Shown here piece by piece: positions 24,552-32,000 of a DNA stretch of 32,000 nt; positions within the stretch are counted from its first letter, which is position 1, and each line of letters opens with the position of its first letter. Below the pieces are notes generated by a model that was not told the DNA's origin, made no database searches, and saw only the letters and a list, made by a program, of their open reading frames with translations. The translations under genes and the position numbers were made by a program. The stretch is from Nostocales cyanobacterium PMM_0069 (lineage in GTDB: Bacteria > Cyanobacteriota > Cyanobacteriia > Cyanobacteriales > Nostocaceae), in contig CASBQA010000031.1 of NCBI GenBank assembly GCA_949127635.1, positions 1 through 32,000 on the forward strand, read 5' to 3'.

Positions 24552-26924
24552 TTACCTTTGGGGTCGAATATCATCATCATCATGTAAACGTGAAGGTTTA
24601 GACGGAGCCGCAGATTGGTTAACAGAAGGAGTTACAGCTTCCTTATCAGCTTGACATTTACCGGATTGTCCCGGTGGAAGGACGGAGGGATTTAAGCGCT
24701 GAAGTTGGGAGAATTGAATCCATACCTCTTCCCCGTTTTTGACCAAAGGTTTAGAAGCGGTGGTGGTGGGTTTGGTGTTAGATAATTTTTTTACTGTTTG
24801 TTCAGTGATATTGTTTAGTTGAGCCTTGTTACCAACTGAACAGACTCGCAGATCCACTATAGAGTCTTCCTCTTGAGGAATTGGTTTCTCGATAACTTTC
24901 AAAACACTACCTGCTGGTGCTGTGACTGCTAAATTTGGGGCAGATTTGTTTTTACTCTTTTTACTCAGAGTTATTTCTCTATCGCTGGTAATCTCAGAAC
25001 CAACAACTAAATCAGAAAGCGATAGTAGTTTCTCAGGTACAGTCACAACACTCGGATTTGTAGGTTGCACCTGAGTTTGAGGAGTGGGAGAATTTGGAGT
25101 TATTGATTGCGATCGCAACAATTCCGTCACCCAGTAGCTGAATAACCCGGTTCCCGTAACCAATAATAAGATAATTCCCAACTGTAACGGCACTTTTACC
25201 CGTGTGGGTGGCTTGATTTCGGGAATTACTTGCGTTTTTTGATTAGGAGTGCTTAAGGCAGAACTTTGAATTACTGTGGGCGCGTAATCAGAAGTTTTAA
25301 TTGGTGAAGGTTCAGGAATGACTGCTGTCAACTTTGACTTTGGTTCCGAGTATTTTACTTGACAATGAACTAAAGCTATGGTTACATTATCATGTCCATT
25401 TTTGGTGTTAGCAATTTCGATTAACCGATTAGCGACTTTGACAATATCAGTTTTACCAGCCAGAATCGGCAAGATTTCCGTTTCCCAGTATTCATCAACT
25501 CGGTCAAAGTCGCTTAAGCCATCAGAACACAGCAGGAAAATCGAATCTTCGTCCAGGATAAACCGCTGTGCCGTAGGATGCAATGAAATACTAGGACTCA
25601 TACCTAAAGCCTGCACCAAAGAACCAGAGGAACTTTGTTGCACAGCCTCACGGTAAATAGCATAGCCTAGTCGCACTTCACGAGAGGCGACATCATCATC
25701 AAGGGTAACTTGATAACAGCCGTGGGGTGTAATCCAGTAGGCGCGGCTATCACCAACGTGGGTAATATACATTTCATGGGCAATAGGCAACGCCATTACC
25801 AGAGTTGTACCCATACGCTGACGCCCTTGGCGATTTTCGCTGTCGTTACGCTGACTAATTTGATCATTGGCAACGGCTGCTGCGTTTTCTAAGTCTGTCA
25901 GCAGATTTGCTGCTACTATATGGTCGGGGGGAAGTTTGCTCAGATGCTGTACTTGCTGCTGAATCGTTTCAATTGCTAAAAGTGATGCGACATTACCACC
26001 TTCATGTCCGCCGATACCATCACAGACAATAGCTAAAGCTGTGGAGTTAGGGGGTTTGGTTACAAGAGTTCCTGCGGGAGGATAACATGCATCTTCGTTG
26101 CGTTGGCGGCTGGGACCTGTTTCGGTTTTGGTGATAATCTTAATCGTAGGTTTTTGTGTTTTGCCTACGTCTGCCAGTCCTTTATCTAAAACTTCTATTA
26201 AATGTTCAGAGGAGTTTATTTCTCCTTGAATCAAAGAATGACAAATTTGATTTACTAATTGGGCGATCGCACTTTTTGCCTCGATGCATAACTGCTGCCA
26301 AAATTTACCCAATTCAGGTAACTCTGGTGTTGTTGAATCTACACGCAATTCCAACAAACGCACTAACGATCCTTCTACCCGTAATAAATGAGGATCGAGT
26401 AAGCTAGACGCGACACCCTCACTCGCTAGAGGTTGCCAAAGTTGAGCGATTTGCCACAGCCAATTGAGTTGCCGCATTGATGTGGCATGACTCCAAGCAG
26501 TAATTAAATCGTTGTAGAGTTGTACTTGGTTGGTGCTGTTATTGGTGAAAAGTGGCGGTTTTTCTATAAGTAATATTTCCCGCGCTAGCTTCTTATCTGC
26601 TAGCTGTAGCACTCCATAAACCTGCGGAACATGTAAGCGGTAGGGAATTAGTCGCAGATAAGGTCTGATTGACTGGAAATTTTCTAACCCTGGAGTGTCA
26701 TGTGCAAAAGCGGGTTTAGTATCTAAAAGAACTGATTCATTGATGACTAAATAGCGATCGGCTAATATTTCTCCGGAGTTACCCACACTTTCCCCATCTC
26801 CCACCACCCACAGGTAACGCTTCGGTAAGGGTGTGCGACATTGCTGACAAAACTTATGGGTTAAGGGGTTGGGCGCCTGACAAAGTTCATTTGGGCAATA
26901 TAGCGTTGCCGCGTCATTTTCCAT
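24552..26924 (-). CDS. PP2C-type Ser/Thr phosphatase with four-Cys ribbon and membrane anchor
   Basis: Residues 1-35 hold a four-Cys ribbon (Cys10, Cys15, Cys26, Cys29: C-x4-C-x10-C-x2-C) of the sort found at the N-terminus of cyanobacterial Ser/Thr kinases. Residues about 55-250 look like a highly divergent kinase-like region (LADRYLVI onward) without the usual catalytic HRD/DFG. Residues about 262-530 are a PP2C domain: RNEDA (Asp278), CDGIGGHEGG (Asp302), HVGDSRAY, LLCSDGLSDF and GHDNVTIAL are the metal- and phosphate-binding motifs. A single membrane helix (about 578-600) precedes a proline-rich C-terminal region that would lie outside the membrane. It removes phosphate from Ser/Thr proteins. 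The CHAT-FHA gene follows on the same strand. The kinase-like call is inference. Confidence 0.88.
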   Translation of the reverse strand: MENDAATLYCPNELCQAPNPLTHKFCQQCRTPLPKRYLWVVGDGESVGNSGEILADRYLVINESVLLDTKPAFAHDTPGLENFQSIRPYLRLIPYRLHVPQVYGVLQLADKKLAREILLIEKPPLFTNNSTNQVQLYNDLITAWSHATSMRQLNWLWQIAQLWQPLASEGVASSLLDPHLLRVEGSLVRLLELRVDSTTPELPELGKFWQQLCIEAKSAIAQLVNQICHSLIQGEINSSEHLIEVLDKGLADVGKTQKPTIKIITKTETGPSRQRNEDACYPPAGTLVTKPPNSTALAIVCDGIGGHEGGNVASLLAIETIQQQVQHLSKLPPDHIVAANLLTDLENAAAVANDQISQRNDSENRQGRQRMGTTLVMALPIAHEMYITHVGDSRAYWITPHGCYQVTLDDDVASREVRLGYAIYREAVQQSSSGSLVQALGMSPSISLHPTAQRFILDEDSIFLLCSDGLSDFDRVDEYWETEILPILAGKTDIVKVANRLIEIANTKNGHDNVTIALVHCQVKYSEPKSKLTAVIPEPSPIKTSDYAPTVIQSSALSTPNQKTQVIPEIKPPTRVKVPLQLGIILLLVTGTGLFSYWVTELLRSQSITPNSPTPQTQVQPTNPSVVTVPEKLLSLSDLVVGSEITSDREITLSKKSKNKSAPNLAVTAPAGSVLKVIEKPIPQEEDSIVDLRVCSVGNKAQLNNITEQTVKKLSNTKPTTTASKPLVKNGEEVWIQFSQLQRLNPSVLPPGQSGKCQADKEAVTPSVNQSAAPSKPSRLHDDDDIRPQR

Positions 26925-27728
26925 AATTTTCGCACCGATCAGCGATTAGCAATTTCCAAAAACAGCAGTGACAGCGGCAGACCGCTCATGTTTAACTTGA
27001 CTTATCTAATAATAGAATCATCGGAACGCCAGCGCGGCAGCCAGCAGGTGCTAATACTTATTTATCAACTTTATCAGCTTTCCCAACTAGCATACTCAAT
27101 AGTAAACCCTACAGCCCGATCATAGCTTCTCTGCTCTGTTACTCTTTGTCACTAAAGCAGCGATTACTCCAGACCTGTTACCAAATCATAACCCCACCAG
27201 AACATCCAGTTTGCTTTTGATGAATTATTTCATCAGAATAGGCAGATAATACTGGTATTTTTATAGTTTATAAGTAGGTTGACATAAATTAACCTTAATT
27301 AAGCCTAAAGATAACGAATTGTTAGGCACTAATTGCTACTGGCTTCATGCTTATGACAATAAGTGCGGATGCCACGCTCAAAAATTGGATTTATTACCAC
27401 TTACATTACTTGCGCCTAGCAGATTGGCACATTGAATTCAATCAAACTGTAATCAAAATTAATAAAATTCTGTTGAAGATAAAAACCTTGCGTTCAAAGC
27501 TAGAAAATAAGATAAGACTAAAGTTGGGTGCAATTTTCTCAAAATAAAAATATAGATAATTTATCTGCCTTTTCAAATACTTACAGAAAATTTTAGGTTT
27601 AGGAGGTACATACGTAAAACCCCTCTCCTTGTAGAGACGTAACAATGCTACGTCTCTACGTGTATTTCATAACACAATCTGCTGCAATAACTGTATTTTT
27701 TCCCAAAATTTCTTAATTAAACTTAATG
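26925..27728. other. 804-bp gap with one dispersed palindrome
   Basis: No supported gene. A 66-codon + strand frame at 27347-27547 has no ribosome site and low-complexity Lys/Ile/Leu content, so it is probably chance. A dispersed palindrome (27631-27659) sits near the 3' end of the phytase-like gene. Part of the left side (26925-27010) would be the PP2C gene's promoter. Confidence 0.45.
27631..27659. repeat. Dispersed palindrome GTAGAGACGTAACA-A-TGCTACGTCTCTAC
   Basis: Fourteen-bp arms with one mismatch around a single A. Related to those at 13459 and 22688. Located 70 nt past the stop of the minus-strand phytase-like gene. Confidence 0.8.
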
Positions 27729-29099
27729 TTATTGACTTTTAACTAAATTTAAGGGTTTATCTAGCCTAATTTTGATGAATTCAGTATTATCGGCTTGCCC
27801 TGGATAACGACCAATGCTATCAGCATAATTGTTATCGTTGATCACCAGCAATGTTCTGGCATCTATAGGCAAAACGTTTTCGATTGTCACAAAAGGAAAT
27901 GTAAATATACCATTTTGGCTAAGGTTTCCTGCAATACCTTTTTGATCTGAAATTTTCAGCAAATCTACTAGTAATTCTTTTTTGACAAAACCCTGTTTAT
28001 CTAGATTGGTGATATTAATTTTATAAAGGCGTTTGAATTGAGCAGGTGTTTTAAATGCTGGATTATTAGGGTCGCCTTGGTTATTATCGCGTTCGATGAC
28101 AATAAATTCGTTGTCGTTAATCGCAGTCAAATCACCGATTGCGTAATCAGGGTTTTCTAACTTATAGGAAAAAACTTTACCTGTGTACTGTTTGGTTGCT
28201 AAATCAAATTCATTAATTAACAACCGCGATCGCATCTCCAGAGCTAAAGCCCTAGATTGCACTAGTTCATCCTTTAATGCCCCTTCTAGCATAGCGTAAA
28301 GCTTTGTACCGCTACTATTAAGCGCCAAGCCTTCAAACCCCTTAGAACCACCAAGATTAGCGGCAGCAATTCTGGCAGTATCATCAGGTAAATTGGCAAA
28401 GTCTGGATTATCTGGAGATTTTACAAAATTTAACTTACCGATCGCTCTTAAGTTAGGCAAAGGAATCGGGGAATCCAGCAATTCACCGTCTTTTCCTACG
28501 TGTAGTAAAAATGGACCAAACTCATCTCCCACCCAGAAAGTGCCATCACTGACTCTACGAAAGGATTCTGTATCAAAATCGGCTCCTGTCAGCAAGCGAT
28601 TTTTCGCTATTTCGCGACTGACGGGAATGTTACTACTTGGATAAACTTTCTGTGAAGCGATTATGGGGAAGTTAGCTAAATTTCTTTGATCATTTAGTTC
28701 TAGAAAACTTTTGCGGTTAAAGCTTTTAAGTCTTTCACCAGTTTGGAAATTAACTGCGAAAACTTGACCCGTGGTAAAATCCGGTTCTACTGCGTAAATA
28801 CGCAGCACGTTGTCAGGTGAATTCGCTTTTGAACCGAAACCATTATCGGAAATTACTAGATAAGTGCCGGCTTTTTGTCCTGGGATGACAGCAGAAAATC
28901 CCTGCACGGGTTGTGCATTGATAAAGGGAACGGTGCGATTTGTCTTCTTGAATTGACCTGTGGTTGAACCAGGGGCAAAAGTATCGGCTGGTAAAACGGC
29001 ACGTCCTACCAATTCTCCGGCTAGTACCGGAGAACTGAGTAACAGTGACAAAATAAGAGCAGGTATAAAGATGAGCCTGCTTGTGAAAAATTTAGTCAT
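27729..29099 (-). CDS. Secreted phytase-like/esterase-like beta-propeller protein
   Basis: The 456-aa product has a Sec signal peptide (MTKFF, hydrophobic core, cut near VLA27). It has many beta-propeller-type strands, with 'esterase-like activity of phytase' family traits (Pfam PF13449): ISDNGFGSKANSPDNVLRIY near the start, FWVGDEFGPFLLHV, then GGSKGFEGLALNSSGTKLYA, EFIVIERDNNQGDPNNP and LLVINDNNYADSIGRYPGQA. The acidic Asp/Asn pairs in the loops resemble metal sites of phytase-type propellers. It would act in the periplasm or outside and may release phosphate or hydrolyse esters; the true substrate is not known. It stands 95 bp downstream of ndhM on the same strand. ATG 29099. Confidence 0.86.
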   Translation of the reverse strand: MTKFFTSRLIFIPALILSLLLSSPVLAGELVGRAVLPADTFAPGSTTGQFKKTNRTVPFINAQPVQGFSAVIPGQKAGTYLVISDNGFGSKANSPDNVLRIYAVEPDFTTGQVFAVNFQTGERLKSFNRKSFLELNDQRNLANFPIIASQKVYPSSNIPVSREIAKNRLLTGADFDTESFRRVSDGTFWVGDEFGPFLLHVGKDGELLDSPIPLPNLRAIGKLNFVKSPDNPDFANLPDDTARIAAANLGGSKGFEGLALNSSGTKLYAMLEGALKDELVQSRALALEMRSRLLINEFDLATKQYTGKVFSYKLENPDYAIGDLTAINDNEFIVIERDNNQGDPNNPAFKTPAQFKRLYKINITNLDKQGFVKKELLVDLLKISDQKGIAGNLSQNGIFTFPFVTIENVLPIDARTLLVINDNNYADSIGRYPGQADNTEFIKIRLDKPLNLVKSQ

Positions 29100-29102
29100 T
29101 GG

Positions 29103-29184
29103 GTCAAGAGTTAAGGGTCAACGGTCAAAAGTCAAGAGTCAAAAGTCAAAAAAGTTTGAACTGTGGACTCATGACTTTTGACTA
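29103..29184. repeat. GTCAAAA / TTTTGAC tandem repeats between ndhM and phytase-like gene
   Basis: Units GGTCAAAAGTCAAGAGTCAA (29121-29149) followed by complementary CATGACTTTTGACT (29170-29183). Just downstream of the ndhM stop. Confidence 0.8.
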
Positions 29185-29194
29185 GTTAAGATTG

Positions 29195-29548
29195 TTAGTT
29201 TTCTAGCGCGACTTGGGGAAGACCCATGCTGTAGTTAGTGACGCGGGCAGTGAGATTGTAGCTGATTTCGCCTTTTTGTAGAAGCGATCGCATATAATGC
29301 TCTAAATCTGACCCTATGCGGCGCAAGTTATAGTCTGTAAGGTCTGCACCACTAGATTCTTCGACCAATTCATCAAACTTGCGATAAATTTTTTGCAGCG
29401 CATCTTCGTTCCAGTTAAATTCGTTGTCTGGGTCTACATCTAACGTTAAGACCTGATTGCTAGGAACCAGTTCGCCATGAGAGTCAATTTCTCCGGCAAA
29501 AATGCGGATATGCCGGGTTGTTGACTTGAGCAGCATCGGGTTGTCCAT
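29195..29548 (-). CDS. ndhM: NAD(P)H-quinone oxidoreductase subunit M
   Basis: NdhM is a cyanobacteria/chloroplast-specific subunit of the NDH-1 complex in thylakoids, used for respiration and cyclic electron flow. The 117-aa product has the family blocks MLLKSTTRHIRIFAGEID, LDVDPDNEFNWNEDALQKIY and DLTDYNLRRIGSDLEHYMRS, ending GEISYNLTARVTNYSMGLPQ. A second Met at residue 5 is an alternative start. Monocistronic so far as seen; the large gap upstream (29549-30497) holds its promoter. Confidence 0.95.
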   Translation of the reverse strand: MDNPMLLKSTTRHIRIFAGEIDSHGELVPSNQVLTLDVDPDNEFNWNEDALQKIYRKFDELVEESSGADLTDYNLRRIGSDLEHYMRSLLQKGEISYNLTARVTNYSMGLPQVALEN

Positions 29549-30497
29549 AAAACGGTGTAAGATTTTGGTTGATTACACTGAAATTATTGTAAACGCTCTT
29601 CCTTCTCTTGAATGCCTTCTTGTGATTATCATTTAAGGCGCACCCTTACTTCCTTTATGGGTGGTAATCATGCCTAGAAACGTCGCAAAGCGTTAATCTT
29701 CAGGTTCTAGCATTTCTTGAGACAAATCAATGCATGATAGTAAGCAAAAGTCAAGGTTTAAAGCTGAAGAAAAAACAGACTCCTAAAATCAAGAACAGAT
29801 GTACCTTAATAAAGAGGAAAATAAATTTTATTCCTCATTCCTGTCTGGGGAACCCCAAATTTGCCGTAGCGGTCTGCTAATCAAAGCTAAAAAGTTTATG
29901 CCGCTTTTGGGGAAACGTCAGCCGCTTTAGTCATGCCACAGTGAGGCACTCAACACAGAATAATTGGATTGGTGTGTATGTCATCCCGAAAAAAAATTTT
30001 ATCTCTAATAATTTTTCTTATAAATGCCTTATCTAATTTCTGATGAAAAAATCGCACATGTAGGAATTTTACGGAATTATGCTATAACCGCCTCAGGCTC
30101 TAATCAAATAGGGAAAAAACCTGATTTTTGCGTAAGTGTAACCACTAGTTTTCTAGTCAAAAGTAGAACTGTTATTGACGTAAAGATAAAGTTGATGTAA
30201 AAAGCTTTAAAAAGGTCAGGCAACTTCTTACAGAAACTTTATTGTATAGAATCTTAAAAACTGAATAATAGTTATGGCTTACTATAAAGCGCAGATGGCA
30301 TAGTAGTGGGGAAAATCTAGACACCAAAAGTTTAGCTAGAAATAAACAAGCAGGAGAGTGCAATGGAATACAAATGTGATGAATGAAGACAAATTCTTAA
30401 TTCAAACACTTTGGATTCAAAAAAAAATATAAAGAATTTGTGCCGGAAATTTAGCTGCCAACCATGATCACCACCAAGTAAAGGAATCCTAAACACT
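29549..30497. other. 949-bp non-coding region with possible structured RNA
   Basis: No convincing ORF. A candidate structured segment lies at 29841-29950 (see the separate feature). A hairpin-like inverted repeat (TGATTA/TAATCA with inner CACCC/GGGTG) lies at 29623-29670. A solo MITE-like end is at 30126-30137. The rest is AT-rich. The 3' end has AAAGGA, the ribosome site of the 30498 gene. Confidence 0.5.
29841..29950. ncRNA. Possible structured RNA element
   Basis: CCCCAAA (29853-29859) can pair with TTTGGGG (29906-29912). Inside, GCGG (29869-29872) faces CCGC (29901-29904). A TGGGG/CCCCA hairpin (29847-29857) is a competing fold, and a short stem TGCC/GGCA follows (29934-29948). Mutually exclusive pairings hint at a switch or stable RNA. 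I cannot match it to a known family; orientation is uncertain. Confidence 0.3.
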
Positions 30498-30779
30498 ATG
30501 AACTCCAAAGCATTGCCATGTCAGGTAAATAACATTGATGTAAGTGTTTATGAGTGCGAAATTCATCTCAAGTTCCGAATGATTGAGGAGAAGAGTATAT
30601 TAAGCGATCGCGATCAACTGTTGCAAGTACTGCTAGAAGCTTTAACAGAAGGGTCTGACGAGTTTCTGGAAACGCTGCACGCGTCTGTCAAGGCACAGGA
30701 GGTTTCTGAATTTAAAGCCTCACCGCAAATGCGTCGTCAACTGATGCGGTTGCGAAACTCTACTGAAACTATTCAATAG
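30498..30779 (+). CDS. Small conserved-looking hypothetical protein (93 aa)
   Basis: The product begins MNSKALPCQVNNIDVSVYEC and continues EIHLKFRMIEEKSILSDRDQ. It has a beta-strand-rich start, an acidic helical middle (LLQVLLEALTEGSDEFLETL) and a basic helical end (QMRRQLMRLRNS). No signal peptide, membrane helix or known motif. A good ribosome site (AAAGGA, about 13 nt before ATG) supports expression. It stands alone between two large gaps. No function can be proposed. Confidence 0.72.
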   Translation: MNSKALPCQVNNIDVSVYECEIHLKFRMIEEKSILSDRDQLLQVLLEALTEGSDEFLETLHASVKAQEVSEFKASPQMRRQLMRLRNSTETIQ

Positions 30780-31321
30780 TTAGGTGCTAAGAGTACTTGT
30801 CTTATTTCGGTAGTAGCAAATCGTATATCGGTCAGAAAATGGTGATTTTTTTAAGTTTAACCATTTGCCTATTTACACTCACTTGGGATTTGGCACCTCT
30901 TTTAAGGTGCATCAGGGGAAAAAAGACTTAGTACGCTCTATTTGGAAGCCGATTTAATTAGGCTTTTAAGGTTAAGTCGCGATCGCATTTACAGTAGCCT
31001 TTACTTTCCTTGCACTACGGTTATGATTGGGTGCTTACTATGCCTTTATACCAAAACAGTTGAAGTTACTTAGGGTTTTTGAAGATGTATTTTTCTTTTC
31101 TTTATTGCTCAAACCAGATTACTCCTACAAAATAAAGGAAGTCTAAGCTAGTAACCTTGCCATTAGATATTGGTCATCTAGAGTTTGAGACATTACCCTG
31201 AGTGTCTGTTTTGTCTAAATATTAGGTAGTTGTTTACTGACATAGTAAGCAAAACAAATTCAATCGGGTGCATTTAACCGATTTATTATTCTCAACCAAA
31301 CAAAGATACCCCTCCAGGCAA
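30780..31321. other. Gap with a small hairpin
   Basis: No gene. GCACCT-N6-AGGTGC forms a small hairpin at 30893-30910, about 114 nt after the 93-aa gene stop. The remainder is AT-rich and unremarkable. Confidence 0.4.
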
Positions 31322-31387
31322 GAGTCAATAGTCAGTTGTCATTTGTCTTTTGTCCAAAGCTAATGACTAATGACAAATAACTAATCA
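31322..31387. repeat. Degenerate ATTAGTC/GACTAAT repeats after the response-regulator gene
   Basis: On the minus strand they start at the TAG stop (31388-31390) as GATTAGT, TATTTGT, CATTAGT and CATTAGC. Degenerate complementary units (AGTCAAT, AGTCAGT) follow at 31323-31340. Confidence 0.65.
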
Positions 31388-32000
31388 CTACTTAGCAAGA
31401 CCGTGTTCTAAAGCAAAACGAACTAATTCAGTACGGCTGTTAGTGCCAGTTTTACTAAATAAACGACTGACGTACTTTTCGACGTTGCGGACGCTGGTTT
31501 CCAAACGACGGGCAATTTCTTTATTCATTAGCCCTTCAGCGACCAAATTTAAAACACTTTGTTCTCTGGGGGTCAAGTCGATAGCAAAAGGTGCAGGAGA
31601 TTGAGCGATCGCACTTTTTTGAGTTAACAACGCTTTAATTTGGGCAATCTGATTAGCTAGTTCAGCGATATCAAAGGTTTCCCCCTCTTCACCTGTAGCA
31701 TGAGACTTGGCGGTGCGACGGATCAGTAAATTTTCGATAATTGCGACTAATTCATCGGGATCGAAAGGCTTGGGTAGATAAGCATCAACACCAGCTTGAT
31801 AACCTTGAATGCGATCAGTTGTCATTCCTTTTGCCGTTAAAAAGACCACCGGCAGCGTTTTAAAGCGGGGGTCTTCCCGCAGTTGCTTTAAGAACTGATA
31901 GCCATCTACCTGAGGCATCATGACGTCGGAAATCACTAAATCAGGTATGCTTTGCTGCATCAAGTCCCACCCCTCACGGGCGTTACTGGCAACTTGAACG
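31388..32000 (-). CDS. NarL/LuxR-type response regulator (5' end cut by window edge)
   Basis: This is a two-component transcription regulator. The visible frame runs unbroken to the window edge: upstream of the TTG at 31963, in-frame codons read VQVASNAREGWDL, so the start lies beyond 32000. The receiver domain shows the phosphoacceptor region DLVISDVMMPQVDGYQF, then LPVVFLTAKG with Lys and the PKPFDPDEL end. After a linker with HIP1 sites, the helix-turn-helix is LTPREQSVLNLVAEGLMNKE, then IARRLETSVRNVEKYVSRLF. The receiver's early acidic pair is off the window. The arrangement fits the NarL/FixJ family, similar to the cyanobacterial ycf29-type regulators, but that link is tentative. No partner kinase is visible. 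Confidence 0.9.
   Translation of the reverse strand, partial: VQVASNAREGWDLMQQSIPDLVISDVMMPQVDGYQFLKQLREDPRFKTLPVVFLTAKGMTTDRIQGYQAGVDAYLPKPFDPDELVAIIENLLIRRTAKSHATGEEGETFDIAELANQIAQIKALLTQKSAIAQSPAPFAIDLTPREQSVLNLVAEGLMNKEIARRLETSVRNVEKYVSRLFSKTGTNSRTELVRFALEHGLAK

Noticed and set aside
27347-27547. 66-codon + strand frame
   Set aside because: Low-complexity Lys/Ile/Leu content, no ribosome site and no recognisable family.
29841-29950. Assignment to a known c-di-AMP or cobalamin riboswitch
   Set aside because: Only short word similarity (GTCAGC, GCCACAGTG). The required conserved core is not evident.
30172-30363. 63-codon minus strand frame
   Set aside because: Composition like noncoding AT-rich DNA, no start signals and no family match.

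Overview
The window looks like a chromosomal segment from a filamentous, probably heterocyst-forming cyanobacterium (Nostoc/Tolypothrix/Calothrix type). Three things point there: dense HIP1 octamers (GCGATCGC) inside genes, heptamer-type short tandem repeats after many stop codons, and cyanobacterial gene families (NdhM, Uma2, ferredoxin-dependent NirA and NarB, an NrtP-type nitrate permease). Species cannot be fixed from sequence alone. No rRNA, tRNA, CRISPR array or full-length transposase was found.

Layout. 1-3.5 kb holds housekeeping genes on the + strand: an RseP-type site-2 protease, endonuclease III, ribosomal protein S14, a small unknown gene (-) and an Aat aminoacyl-tRNA-protein transferase. 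3.9-5 kb has an orphan HicB-like antitoxin and a Uma2-family gene. 5.2-8.7 kb carries a membrane pentapeptide-repeat protein, a DUF3598-like protein and a HEAT-repeat protein. At 9.1 kb there is a secreted three-repeat protein (beta-trefoil-like) with a CxxC pair in each repeat.

10-19.3 kb is a nitrate-assimilation island: nirA, nrtP and narB, then a rhodanese/membrane-protein operon, a divergent LuxR-type regulator, a PsiE-family protein and a nitrate-reductase-associated protein. A textbook NtcA-type promoter (GTA-N8-TAC, 22 nt, TAATCT) precedes nirA. A 139-bp MITE-like element sits across the 3' end of narB and supplies its last residues and stop codon.

19.9-26.9 kb is the most unusual part, a phospho-signalling and proteolysis neighbourhood: an FHA + PrsW-like membrane protease, an unknown 215-aa protein, a CHAT (caspase-like) + FHA protein, and a PP2C phosphatase whose N-terminus carries the four-Cys ribbon typical of cyanobacterial Ser/Thr kinases followed by what may be a kinase remnant. 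Readers (FHA), an eraser (PP2C) and two proteases sit together. 27.7-32 kb has a secreted phytase-like esterase, ndhM, a large AT-rich gap, a 93-aa unknown gene and a NarL-type response regulator cut by the right edge.

A window-wide pattern: heptamer arrays start at or within about 10 nt of the stop codon of at least seven genes, and in five of them the TAG stop is itself part of the first repeat unit. Several arrays are followed by a complementary array, so the transcript could form a long hairpin at the gene end.
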